In this document: positions 17,458-26,088 of the stretch, one piece after another
Layout of the letters: every line of letters starts with the position of its first letter
Numbering within the stretch: position 1 is the first letter of the stretch
From: Borrelia turcica IST7
GTDB taxonomy: Bacteria; Spirochaetota; Spirochaetia; Borreliales; Borreliaceae
NCBI RefSeq assembly: GCF_003606285.1
Contig: NZ_CP028884.1
Coordinates: 310,001 to 374,000 of the forward strand
Length of the DNA stretch: 64,000 nucleotides
Direction of reading: 5' to 3'
The notes under the pieces: model-generated
Seen by the model: only the letters and a program-made list of their open reading frames with translations
Databases searched by the model: none
What the model was told of the DNA's origin: nothing
Program-made: the position numbers and the translations under genes

Positions 17458-19122
17458 TTAATTATTGTTTTTTAAAAGGTGCTCTGCATGTTTAATACTA
17501 CTGTCATTAATATTCCCACTAAGCATCCTAGCAACTTCTAAAACTCGATCATTCTCCATCAAAAGAGAAGCATTAACATAAGTCTCATCCTTACTGCATT
17601 CCTTTTTTATTAAAATATGGCAATCTGCAAGACTTGCAATATTGGCAAGATGAGTTACAACAAATATTTGCACATTATCTGCTAAATTTTTTAAATACCT
17701 ACCCAAACTCACACCAGCCTCACCCCCTATTCCAGAATCAATCTCATCAAATATTACAAGCTTATCCTCACTAACATTTTGCACACTCTTAATAGCCAAC
17801 ATTATTCTTGAAAGCTCACCACCAGAAGCAATTCTATAAATTGGCTGTGCTTTTATGCCAAGATTACTAGAAATTAAAAAATCTACCTCATCAATACCTG
17901 TCAAGCTCATTTTCTTTTCTGTTATCGAGGCAAAAAATTCTGCATTACTCATATTAAGTTTATGTAATATTTCTGTCACTCCAGAAGAAAAGTCTAAGGC
18001 AGCTCTCTTCCTAACACCTGAAATATCAGTCGCTAATTTTTCTACTCGCTTTAACAAATTATTTAATTCTTGTTCCCTTTCTAACCTTTCAGTTTCAAAA
18101 TTAAGAGATGAATGAATAATAGTACTACATCTTTTTCTCAATTCTATGATATCTTCAACATTTGGTCCATACTTCTTCTTAAGACGAGAAATATCATATA
18201 GCCTGCTCTCTACTTCCTCAACCTCCATCTCATCATAAGTCTTATCAAGAAGACTTCGGCTATAAGCTTGACCAATGTCCTCAAGTTCATAGTAAGCACT
18301 CTTAAGACGATTTTCAAGCTCAAGATAATTACTATTCATCCTAGACAGATATTCAGAGTCACCAATTATCTTTCTTATCTCACTTAAGGCAGATACATTT
18401 TCACTTAAAGTTAAGACATTCTTTAAATTTAAAAGCGAATTACATAAAGCTTCATGATTCCTAAGTTCATCTAACCTGCTCTTTAAAATTTCCTCTTCTC
18501 CTATCTTAGGATTTAAAGAATCTATATCCTTAATGATTCTCTCACACTCTTCTTTACTTTCTTGCTGTAACTTTTCTTCCGAAATAAAATTATCATATTC
18601 ATTTAAAAGTTTAATGTACTTCTCATAAACTAATCTATACTCTTCTAACAAAACATTTAAATTAGCATAATTATCTAAAATCTTTAAATTATTTGATGGA
18701 TTTTTCAAAATTAAATATTGCTGATTTTGAGAATGAATCTCAATCAACATATCAAAAACTGGCTTTAAGATTATACTAGAAATAGGCTCATTATTAATAT
18801 AATAATTACTTAAAAAAGTGTCTGAAGATTTAGATGTAATTACTCTTTTTATAATAATAAAATCGTCTACCAATATTCCCTTAGTAAGTAAATAATCTTT
18901 AGCCTCTTTATTTGCCCTAAACTTAGCAAGTAAAACACATTCTCTCTCTCTCTCCATCATAATATTATCTTTAAGCTTTCCACCAAACAAATAATAAATT
19001 GATGACAACAATAAGCTCTTCCCACTCCCAGACTCACCTGTAAATGCTACCAAACCCTTATTGAGATTAATGGAAACTTCTTTAATTAAAACAAAATTTT
19101 TTATAAAAAGCTCAATTAACAT
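17458..19122 (-). CDS. recN: RecN SMC-like DNA repair ATPase
   Basis: 554 residues, the usual RecN length. RecN is an SMC-like ATPase acting early in double-strand break repair. Walker A is FTGESGSGKSLLLSSIYYL (about residues 28-46). A coiled-coil region rich in Glu/Lys/Leu occupies about 160-360, and the C-terminal head shows RIASGGELSRIMLAIK (ABC signature) and LVIFDEIDSGIGGEAG (Walker B). A VVTHLANIASLAD H-loop follows. It is 35 nt downstream of nadK in the minus-strand run. Confidence 0.96.
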   Translation of the reverse strand: MLIELFIKNFVLIKEVSINLNKGLVAFTGESGSGKSLLLSSIYYLFGGKLKDNIMMERERECVLLAKFRANKEAKDYLLTKGILVDDFIIIKRVITSKSSDTFLSNYYINNEPISSIILKPVFDMLIEIHSQNQQYLILKNPSNNLKILDNYANLNVLLEEYRLVYEKYIKLLNEYDNFISEEKLQQESKEECERIIKDIDSLNPKIGEEEILKSRLDELRNHEALCNSLLNLKNVLTLSENVSALSEIRKIIGDSEYLSRMNSNYLELENRLKSAYYELEDIGQAYSRSLLDKTYDEMEVEEVESRLYDISRLKKKYGPNVEDIIELRKRCSTIIHSSLNFETERLEREQELNNLLKRVEKLATDISGVRKRAALDFSSGVTEILHKLNMSNAEFFASITEKKMSLTGIDEVDFLISSNLGIKAQPIYRIASGGELSRIMLAIKSVQNVSEDKLVIFDEIDSGIGGEAGVSLGRYLKNLADNVQIFVVTHLANIASLADCHILIKKECSKDETYVNASLLMENDRVLEVARMLSGNINDSSIKHAEHLLKNNN

Positions 19123-19157
19123 ATTAAACTCAAAAATAAATAATAAAACTCTTTATA

Positions 19158-19994
19158 CTATAATAACTTATTTTTAAGCCTTTTCACAAAGGTATCTGTA
19201 CAAAACGATGCAAAACGCAAGTTCTTATTTGCAAGACTCACTTCAAAAACAATATCAACTGCAAATTTACCAAGATTAACCCCATCAACAAAAACTGATG
19301 CTGGCTTTAGAGTATATTGCTTTTGAAATGAAAGTGTAACTTTGCTCTCAATTGAGAAAACAAAAGAGCGATTATAAACCGAATGTGGAGAAATAGGAGT
19401 TAAGATAAAAGCCTTAAGATCTGATTCTAAAATAGAACCCCCTGCTGAGAAAGAATATCCAGTCGAACCGGTAGGGGTTGCAAATATTATTCCGTCACTT
19501 CTATACGAAAGAAAATCTTCTGAATTAACCCGAAGACTTACTCCAATTAACTTATTTAGAATACTTGAACGAACAATTACATCATTTAAAGCATATTCCG
19601 TGAAAATATTACATCCATTCTCATAAGCACTCACATTAAGCAAATATTTTTTATGAATAGCTAAAGAATTATCAAAAAATTTATCTATTACTTCTTTAAA
19701 ATCCCTAGGCTTTATATCTGCCAAAAATCCTACCTTGCCCAGATTTATTGAAATAATTGGAATATCAATATCATTTTTTAACAGTAAGCTACTGGCCAGT
19801 AAAACTGTGCCATCTCCCCCCAAGGTTACTGCAAAAATCAAATTCGTTTCTGCTGCCAAATCTAAAGATTTACCAACCCCTGTCATTAAACTTGAAACAC
19901 CATACTCATCTTCTAAATACTTTTGTATTTCATTACCAAGTACTTCCGCATCCAAATTTGAATAATTCACATAAATCAAAACCCTACCTTTCAT
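19158..19994 (-). CDS. nadK: NAD kinase
   Basis: 278 residues from ATG 19994. NadK phosphorylates NAD to NADP. The GGDGTVLLAS motif (the kinase's NAD/ATP site) is present, followed by SINLGKVGFLADI, the ALNDVIVRS segment and the GSTGYSFSAGGSI motif. The open frame extends upstream to 20054, but ATG 19994 is preceded by AAGGAG at ideal spacing and gives the normal length; it overlaps the end of cheW by 11 bases in a different frame. Position matches BB0311. Confidence 0.95.
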   Translation of the reverse strand: MKGRVLIYVNYSNLDAEVLGNEIQKYLEDEYGVSSLMTGVGKSLDLAAETNLIFAVTLGGDGTVLLASSLLLKNDIDIPIISINLGKVGFLADIKPRDFKEVIDKFFDNSLAIHKKYLLNVSAYENGCNIFTEYALNDVIVRSSILNKLIGVSLRVNSEDFLSYRSDGIIFATPTGSTGYSFSAGGSILESDLKAFILTPISPHSVYNRSFVFSIESKVTLSFQKQYTLKPASVFVDGVNLGKFAVDIVFEVSLANKNLRFASFCTDTFVKRLKNKLL

Positions 19995-20514
19995 CACTCT
20001 CCTTGTATGGAATCTCTTCAAATTCAGCCTTGTCAAATATTCGTTCAATATCAATTAATATTAAGTATTCACTCTCAAAATTTTCCTCTCTATCAATCCT
20101 CACAACACCAGATATGTATTTTCTGTCCAAAGTTTGCAAAGTCGCAGGAGGTTCCTGCACTCTAGTAGCATCAAAACTAATAACTTTTAAAACCTTATCC
20201 ACAAATATTCCTAAAAGCTTACCCTTAATATTCACGATTAAATAACCTGTTAAAATCTTATCTTCTTCTGTCTCACAAACCGAAGGAATATTGAATCTAA
20301 TATTTAAATTTATTAAAGGAATAATATTTCCTCTAAGATTATAAATACCTGTAATATACTCAGGAACATTAGGTATTGCATATATGCTCTCTAGAGGTAC
20401 TTTAATCACTTCCCTAATATGATCTATTGTAACCCCATAGCTTTCCCTTCCTATTTTAAAACATGCAACCTGCAACTGAGATTTTCTTTCTCTAACTTTT
20501 TCTCTTCCAAACAT
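19984..20514 (-). CDS. cheW: CheW chemotaxis coupling protein
   Basis: 176 residues. CheW couples methyl-accepting receptors to the CheA kinase in the polar array. The fold is recognisable from VACFKIGRESYGVTIDHIREVIK, then IYNLRGNIIPLINLNIRF (the conserved NLRG..IP.I.L core), and the LGIFVDKVLKVISF strand. Borrelia carries several cheW paralogues; by position this is BB0312. It overlaps nadK by 11 bases, an odd pairing of chemotaxis and NADP synthesis probably reflecting only shared transcription. Confidence 0.94.
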   Translation of the reverse strand: MFGREKVRERKSQLQVACFKIGRESYGVTIDHIREVIKVPLESIYAIPNVPEYITGIYNLRGNIIPLINLNIRFNIPSVCETEEDKILTGYLIVNIKGKLLGIFVDKVLKVISFDATRVQEPPATLQTLDRKYISGVVRIDREENFESEYLILIDIERIFDKAEFEEIPYKESDER

Positions 20515-20544
20515 ACCCTAATACCCTTAAAGTTATCTAAATAC

Positions 20545-21129
20545 TTACTTATAATGCATAAAATCTTTAGATAAAAAATAAATTTCAAATGAATTTTTCC
20601 TAACAGCTTTAGGTCTAATTTTTTTAACAAGTTTGAAATAATTCTTAAGCATAGCAAAAATTTGCTCTTCCTCTCCTCCCTGAAAAACCTTAATTAATAA
20701 ATTTCCACCTCTCATTAAGACCTCAGTTGCCAGTTCTACTATTTTAATATTTAAATTAAAAGAATTACTTGTATCCACCAACCTATTGCCAGTAGTTCTA
20801 GGAGCTACATCACTTAAAACCAAACTATAAGGGGCATAAGCTTTGATTTTCTGTAAAATACTATCAAGATATATATCACCCTTTATAAAATAAAAATTAC
20901 TATTAAAATTAAGATTCATTTCATTAAGGTCAACCGCAACAAGTATACCATTTTTAAGTTTACCATAAGCATATTGAGAAAAACTGCCAGGAGATGCGCC
21001 AATATCTAATATATTACCAGAAGAAAATAAAGAAAATTTTTTATCTATTTCTATTAACTTATAAACAGATCTGGCAAGATATCCTTCTCTCCTAGCTTTT
21101 TGAGAATATTCATCATTAACATCATACAT
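20545..21129 (-). CDS. rlmE: RlmE (FtsJ/RrmJ) 23S rRNA 2'-O-ribose methyltransferase
   Basis: 194 residues. RlmE methylates U2552 (E. coli numbering) in 23S rRNA, a late step of 50S assembly. The N-terminus has [20 protein letters not shown] (substrate-binding lysine/arginine region), the SAM motif [17 protein letters not shown], the catalytic Asp in [12 protein letters not shown], and a catalytic Lys in [12 protein letters not shown]. It is the first gene of the long minus-strand run and is divergent from the prenyl synthase gene, with 51 bp between the start codons. Confidence 0.95.
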   Translation of the reverse strand: MYDVNDEYSQKARREGYLARSVYKLIEIDKKFSLFSSGNILDIGASPGSFSQYAYGKLKNGILVAVDLNEMNLNFNSNFYFIKGDIYLDSILQKIKAYAPYSLVLSDVAPRTTGNRLVDTSNSFNLNIKIVELATEVLMRGGNLLIKVFQGGEEEQIFAMLKNYFKLVKKIRPKAVRKNSFEIYFLSKDFMHYK

Positions 21130-21167
21130 ACAAAGCTCTTCAACACACTCATCATTATACTTTTTAT

Positions 21168-21173
21168 TATAAT
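21168..21173 (+). promoter_or_regulatory. Candidate -10 box for the prenyl synthase gene
   Basis: A consensus TATAAT ends seven bases before ATG 21181. If it is a true -10 box, transcription would start at or next to the ATG, giving a leaderless or near-leaderless mRNA, which fits the lack of any Shine-Dalgarno before this ATG. No good -35 hexamer is visible at 16-18 nt. Confidence 0.35.
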
Positions 21174-21180
21174 TCTTATT

Positions 21181-22215
21181 ATGAAAAATAAATTATTTTT
21201 AGATAATATTGAAAAAAATATTAATATCGTATTTTCAAAGGAACATTTTCTAAATCTCTTTAAAGATAAAGATTTAGAGCTAAAACTTAATATAAAAGAA
21301 GACATAGTAAAGAAAATTCAAGCTCCAGCCCTTGAAATAATCAAAAGAGGAGGAAAAAGAATAAGACCAACACTCATGGTTGTCCTGGCACATGCGTTAG
21401 GGCATAGCATTAGTAACACTGAAAATTTATACAAATTAAGCATGTTACTTGAATTGCCTCATTCTGGAAGTTTAATTATCGATGACATTGAAGACGGTGC
21501 CCTAAAAAGACGAGGAGCTCCTGCTATTCACTTAATTTATGGAATAGATTCTAGCATTAATACCGCAAATTTAATTTATTTTCTGCCTATGAGATTAATA
21601 AAAAATTCTAATTTAAAAGAAAGTCAGAAACTATTAATTTATGAAAATTTTTTCACAACTCTTACAAATCTTCATTTAGGACAAGGAATTGACATTGAAT
21701 TTCACAATGGAACACGCATTCCAAATATTAAGGAATACATATCTTTAGTCGAACTTAAGACAGGATCTCTTTTTGGAATGGCCGGATTTTTAGCTGGAAT
21801 ACTTACAAACAACGAAAATAAATCTAAAAATCTTTACAATACCTTCTTAAAATTTGGAACCTATTTTCAAATAATGGATGACATTAAAAATATTAAGAAT
21901 GGAACTGTAGGTAAAGATTTTGGAGATGATTTAATTGAAGGGAAAAAAAGTCTTCCTCTCATATACTTTTTAAAAGAAAAAAAATTTGATAAAAACATAA
22001 TTAAAACACTAGATAAAATTAAAAAAACTCCCATAAATGAAGTAAGAGAAGAAATATTAAAATTTAGTAATATGATTAACTCATCAAACGCCATGAAGCA
22101 GGCTTTAAATCTTGCCATGTGGTATTTTAATAAATTTATAGAAGAGTTAAACTCATATAAACTTATCAGAGAGTATCAAGATATGATACTAGATATTTTA
22201 AACAAAATAAAATAG
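21181..22215 (+). CDS. Polyprenyl diphosphate synthase (trans-isoprenyl synthase family)
   Basis: 344 residues from ATG 21181; the frame is open further upstream, but that part overlaps rlmE and reads like a random hydrophobic leader. The enzyme condenses IPP with an allylic diphosphate. The first aspartate-rich motif is present in [20 protein letters not shown], with the flanking [18 protein letters not shown]. The second motif reads [19 protein letters not shown], where the usual DDxxD has Asn in the fifth position. The [10 protein letters not shown] segment is also typical. Chain length cannot be read from the sequence. It probably supplies the undecaprenyl or quinone-like carriers, or an intermediate such as FPP/GGPP. 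Position matches BB0314. Confidence 0.88.
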   Translation: MKNKLFLDNIEKNINIVFSKEHFLNLFKDKDLELKLNIKEDIVKKIQAPALEIIKRGGKRIRPTLMVVLAHALGHSISNTENLYKLSMLLELPHSGSLIIDDIEDGALKRRGAPAIHLIYGIDSSINTANLIYFLPMRLIKNSNLKESQKLLIYENFFTTLTNLHLGQGIDIEFHNGTRIPNIKEYISLVELKTGSLFGMAGFLAGILTNNENKSKNLYNTFLKFGTYFQIMDDIKNIKNGTVGKDFGDDLIEGKKSLPLIYFLKEKKFDKNIIKTLDKIKKTPINEVREEILKFSNMINSSNAMKQALNLAMWYFNKFIEELNSYKLIREYQDMILDILNKIK

Positions 22216-22223
22216 GATAACTT

Positions 22224-22913
22224 ATGAAAAAATATATAATAATTCTAGCATTGACGAATATCATTATTCCCCTTTACGCAACAGTACCTGAAAAAGATAT
22301 AAGCAAACATAAAATTGATGAACTTTACAAAGAATCAATGTTATTAAAAAATCTAAAAAAATATGATAAATCTAAATCATTATTAATGAAAATTATAACC
22401 AAGGATCCAAACCAAGTTGATGCATACCTATTGCTCTCGGAAATAGAATATTTGATGGGAAACTGGTTAGAAGCAATCAAGCAAACAAATATTTATCTAG
22501 GAATAGTTGATTTTAACGACACAACAAACTATCTTGATATTTCATGGGCATATTTTCTCATCGGAGAGTCTAGCAACTCAATGGATTACATAATAAAATT
22601 TATTCAAGAGAATCAAAATTTACTAAATACCAATATATACATACTCATTGACACCATTTTAAAAAAAGGATTTTATCATTTCATTGAAGACGAAGATTCA
22701 ATATTTAATCTAATAATTAATGCTATTTTCCAAATAGAAACACATGATGATATGTTATACACACTTTTCTTACAAAACTTAGACATTATAAAACAGCTCC
22801 CTTTTTATCTATTTAATAAAATCAAAATAAAAGAGCTTGAATTACAAATGCAAGCCTTAAAGAGAATTAAAAATTCAATAAATGATATGGCTAAAATTTC
22901 TTATTTTTCCTAA
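22224..22913 (+). CDS. Exported TPR-domain protein of unknown function
   Basis: 229 residues. The N-terminus MKKYIIILALTNIIIPLYA is a signal peptide without a lipobox. Residues 30-110 contain TPR-like pairs (LKNLKKYDKSKSLLMKIITK, LLLSEIEYLMGNWLEAIKQT); the rest is helical. It has AGGATAA before the ATG and starts 8 nt after the prenyl synthase stop, so it is in the same transcript. Its last 23 bases overlap the end of the convergent riboflavin permease gene. Function unknown; position matches BB0315. Confidence 0.75.
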   Translation: MKKYIIILALTNIIIPLYATVPEKDISKHKIDELYKESMLLKNLKKYDKSKSLLMKIITKDPNQVDAYLLLSEIEYLMGNWLEAIKQTNIYLGIVDFNDTTNYLDISWAYFLIGESSNSMDYIIKFIQENQNLLNTNIYILIDTILKKGFYHFIEDEDSIFNLIINAIFQIETHDDMLYTLFLQNLDIIKQLPFYLFNKIKIKELELQMQALKRIKNSINDMAKISYFS

Positions 22914-23697
22914 AAAGTGAAACCAATATATTAATTAATATAGCCATATAAAAGGGAAAAGAAAGAGCAAAATAAGAATTCACATAGTCTTGAAAATTGA
23001 AAAAGTTGTATTCAACGAACACCATCAAGAATGAAATTGGCAAAATAAGCCACGGACTTGAAAATGAAATATATAATATACAAATGGCAAGCCAACCATT
23101 AGTTAACCCCAAATTGTAAGAATAAATATTAAGATTTATAGCAAGAAATGAACCTGCTATACTTGCTGAGACTAAAGATATAAAAATAGCAAAAGACTTA
23201 AAGTAATTACTAGTCCGCTCACCTAATACATTCTCATAATCATTCGAGCGTATAAACTCAAAAACCACTCTAACTCTCGTATAATTTATTATATAGATAC
23301 TAAGACCTAAGAAGACAAAAAAACATATAACAAAAAGAGAAATAGCTAAATTATTTGCTACATCCAAACTAAACCCTGGCATAAAACCAAAATTAGCTCT
23401 CATTAAAAAACTGACTAAAAAATAACACAACATATTAATACCTATGCCTGCTATGAAAATATCATAACCTTTAATTACAAGAAAAGACAAAAAAACACCA
23501 AAAGTCAAACTAACAAGAAGTGTCATAATAATTGACATAAAAATTCCATACCCCAAATAAACAAAAAGAGATGTTAAAAATACAGCCAAAAAAGAAATCC
23601 CTTCAATAGATATATTTAAAAGGCCTACTTTTTCCGTATAAAGTACTCCAAGTGCTAAATATGCAAATATTAGAGAATGTATAAAAATAATAAACAT
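22891..23697 (-). CDS. rfuD: RfuD-type permease of a riboflavin ABC transporter
   Basis: 268 residues, about eight membrane segments, of the BPD-transporter-2 (RbsC/MglC-like) permease family. The N-terminus includes the family pattern YTEKVGLLNISIEGISFLAVF, in which the NIxxEG core is typical of nucleoside/riboflavin-type permeases. Its stop overlaps the convergent TPR gene. With the adjacent permease, the ATPase and the TpN38b-like binding protein it forms the set named RfuABCD in Treponema pallidum, where RfuA binds riboflavin. The assignment here is by family plus gene order; substrate specificity is inferred. Confidence 0.85.
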   Translation of the reverse strand: MFIIFIHSLIFAYLALGVLYTEKVGLLNISIEGISFLAVFLTSLFVYLGYGIFMSIIMTLLVSLTFGVFLSFLVIKGYDIFIAGIGINMLCYFLVSFLMRANFGFMPGFSLDVANNLAISLFVICFFVFLGLSIYIINYTRVRVVFEFIRSNDYENVLGERTSNYFKSFAIFISLVSASIAGSFLAINLNIYSYNLGLTNGWLAICILYISFSSPWLILPISFLMVFVEYNFFNFQDYVNSYFALSFPFYMAILINILVSLFRKNKKF

Positions 23698-24630
23698 TTA
23701 TTTTTTACCTGAATTAATTAAAAATAACGAGAAAAAAATAGAAACAGCTTGATATAAACTAATAAATTCATAATTAAAAGAATAATTTATCTTAAGATAA
23801 TTATTAAATTCATTCAGCATTGCAAAAAATAAACTAAAGCACAAGACATACATGTAATTAAACCCTGAAATCACAGCCACAATAAATCCACTCCAACCAA
23901 GTCCTGAGGTTAATCCTAAAAATAAATAATTTTTAAAAAATATGACAAATATTGAACCTACAAGTCCATTAAGAAAAGCACTAGTAAATACCGTGTAAAA
24001 TTTATACTTAAACTCATTAACGCAAAAAAATTTACTCAGCATCTTTCTGTCGCTCAATATTTCAAGCTTTAATCCTAAAATAGTTCTCTTATGTATAAAT
24101 ACACAAAATCCCCAAATCAAAACACCAAATAAAAGTAAATATGGCAAAGAAGTATCAAAAGTAAATATTTTATCAATACTTTTTGTTTGACTCAAAAATC
24201 CATTTGAAACTATAAGCTTTGATATAAATCCATCTACCAATCTTTGATTTCCATAAGACATCAAAAGACCCGTAAGCATCTCATTTACTCCAAAAAAGAA
24301 TGTTAAAAAAAAGGGAATAATTCCTATGAGACTAACTAAAAATGAACTTAAAATCATTATTAATACAAAATTAAAATATGTAAGTCCAAATAATTCACAA
24401 AGTACATAAGCTAAATACGCTCCAAAATAAACTTGACCCTCATGTCCAAGATTCAAGTTATTACTTCTAGCACAAGTAGAAATTCCAGTTGCGATCAACA
24501 AAAGCAATATAAAATTCCAAAACATTGCCTTAATATAAGACAAACTAAAAAAACCATCAAAAAAATAACTAATAACCAATGCACTAAATGAAAAAACTAA
24601 GAACACATATTCTTTCTTAAATGATTTCAT
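23698..24630 (-). CDS. rfuC: RfuC-type permease of a riboflavin ABC transporter
   Basis: 310 residues with eight to ten membrane segments, again of the RbsC/MglC-like permease family. The core pattern CARSNNLNLGHEGQVYFGAYLAYVL (short version NLNLGHEGQVYFG) is the family's conserved loop region, and GFIVAVISGFN matches the later G-rich motif. Its ATG at 24630 overlaps the rfuB stop (ATGA), and its stop abuts the rfuD start, so the three are translationally coupled. Borrelia has no riboflavin biosynthesis genes that I know of, which makes import plausible. Confidence 0.85.
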   Translation of the reverse strand: MKSFKKEYVFLVFSFSALVISYFFDGFFSLSYIKAMFWNFILLLLIATGISTCARSNNLNLGHEGQVYFGAYLAYVLCELFGLTYFNFVLIMILSSFLVSLIGIIPFFLTFFFGVNEMLTGLLMSYGNQRLVDGFISKLIVSNGFLSQTKSIDKIFTFDTSLPYLLLFGVLIWGFCVFIHKRTILGLKLEILSDRKMLSKFFCVNEFKYKFYTVFTSAFLNGLVGSIFVIFFKNYLFLGLTSGLGWSGFIVAVISGFNYMYVLCFSLFFAMLNEFNNYLKINYSFNYEFISLYQAVSIFFSLFLINSGKK

Positions 24631-26084
24631 ATAAATAACAGTTCCTTTAAGCTTGCTTTATTAATATGTTCCCTCTTCATTCTAAGTACAACTTCACCTG
24701 TCTTGATAGCTAAAACATCATCAGATAGAAGCAGTAGCTCATCTAAATTAGGAGTGATTAATAATACGGGCTTCTGCTTAGCAAAATTACGAATAAAAAT
24801 AGCTACTTCATTATACGCCCTATAGTCTAGATTACTAAGAGGTGAAAAACAAATCAAAAAACTCTTTGTAATATACTGCTCTCTAAAAAGAGCAAGTTTT
24901 TTTAAAGTTCCCCCAGAAAACGAAAAAGACTTAGAATAAAAAGTTTTCATTATCTTATCATCACAATATTCCATATCTTTCTTAAAAAATTCTTTAAGCT
25001 TATTAATAATAGATTCCTTAATAAAAATCTCATCCTCAAAACTCATTATTTTTGCTAAGAAGCTATCCAATATAGTACTATCATCAGAGAACAAATTTCC
25101 AATACCTAAGGGTAAAAATCCTGCCTTTAGGTCATAAATATTAATATATTCATATCTTTTTCCATTCACTTTTATACATCCCACAAATGGAATTTCTCCC
25201 AAAAATAATTTTTCCCATGTCTTTATTACCGCCTCTTCTGCAATAATTCCAAAAACCCCTCTTTCTTTTAAAGAAAAACTAATATCATACTTCCAAAAAT
25301 CTTCAAAAAATAAACTAAATTTTATAAAATCTTCATTTAACTTATCATAATTAATATTTGTAGAAATAAATTTATCATCTGGTATTTCAAGCTTGCTAAG
25401 TATTGTCTCTTTGTTTGTTGTTCTAAAGCATTTACCTTCTTTTAAGATAATAAACTCATCGCTAAAGTTTATAGCACTCCCAATTTCTCTATGTGTAATA
25501 AAAAGAGAAGTAACACCTGCATTCTTAAGATTTTCAAGCAATTTAATAAATTCTTTAGCTTCTTTTTGAGAAAAGTAAGCTACGCTTTCATCAAAAATAA
25601 TAATCTTTGCATTGTTCTTAAGAGAAGAAATGATAAGCAAAAGATATATCTCTTTAATATTTAAATCTTGTATTCTCTTGTCTAAATTAAAATCAATATT
25701 ATAAAATTGCCTTATCCACCTATAATATCTATAGGTCTTAGATTTATTCATTGGAGCAAAAAATTTAGAATCAAACCAATAAATATTAAGATATTCCCAT
25801 ACTCTCAAATTCATATTAAGTTTTGGTATCTGAGATACAAGATAAATACCATTACGCTTTGCCTCGTCCACATTCCAATTTTTCTGTATTTTATTATCTA
25901 CAAATACATCTCCACTATCAAAATGAACAACCCCAGCTATTATTTTAGATAAAGTACTCTTTCCTTCTCCATTTCTACCAATTACAGTCAAAATTTTGGC
26001 TTCTTCAATCTTTAAATTAACACTATCTAGAATGGGTCTCTCAATATCTGGAAAAGATTTGACTATGTTTTTAAACTCTATCAT
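24627..26084 (-). CDS. rfuB: RfuB-type ATP-binding protein (two fused ABC domains, one degenerate site)
   Basis: 485 residues with two ABC cassettes in tandem, like MglA/RbsA, and often labelled mglA. NBD1 has a normal Walker A (GRNGEGKST, residues 36-44) and Walker B (IIIFDES, near 160), but its signature region (QDLNIKEIYLL, near 138) lacks the LSGGQ pattern. NBD2 has no Walker A lysine (GIIAEEAVIKTWEKL, near 280) and a degenerate Walker B (LICFSPLSNLD), yet retains a signature (FSFSGGTLKK, near 390). NBD1 Walker A/B plus NBD2 signature would make one intact composite ATP site and one dead site. The family role is riboflavin import in Treponema. Confidence 0.87.
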   Translation of the reverse strand: MIEFKNIVKSFPDIERPILDSVNLKIEEAKILTVIGRNGEGKSTLSKIIAGVVHFDSGDVFVDNKIQKNWNVDEAKRNGIYLVSQIPKLNMNLRVWEYLNIYWFDSKFFAPMNKSKTYRYYRWIRQFYNIDFNLDKRIQDLNIKEIYLLLIISSLKNNAKIIIFDESVAYFSQKEAKEFIKLLENLKNAGVTSLFITHREIGSAINFSDEFIILKEGKCFRTTNKETILSKLEIPDDKFISTNINYDKLNEDFIKFSLFFEDFWKYDISFSLKERGVFGIIAEEAVIKTWEKLFLGEIPFVGCIKVNGKRYEYINIYDLKAGFLPLGIGNLFSDDSTILDSFLAKIMSFEDEIFIKESIINKLKEFFKKDMEYCDDKIMKTFYSKSFSFSGGTLKKLALFREQYITKSFLICFSPLSNLDYRAYNEVAIFIRNFAKQKPVLLITPNLDELLLLSDDVLAIKTGEVVLRMKREHINKASLKELLFI

Positions 26085-26088
26085 AAAA

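Noticed and set aside
19757-20245. 162-codon plus-strand frame across the nadK-cheW border
   Set aside because: No ribosome site or recognisable domain, and it lies opposite two conserved genes.
20451-20657. 68-codon minus-strand frame across the cheW-rlmE gap
   Set aside because: Overlaps both genes in another frame and shows no coding-like pattern.
21100-21180. Upstream extension of the prenyl synthase from TTG 21100
   Set aside because: It overlaps rlmE and encodes a non-conserved Ile/Leu-rich stretch; ATG 21181 gives the normal family N-terminus.
21054-21305. 83-codon minus-strand frame upstream of rlmE
   Set aside because: Shadow opposite the prenyl synthase 5' end, low-complexity Ile/Met/Ser; rlmE itself has the right N-terminus at 21129.
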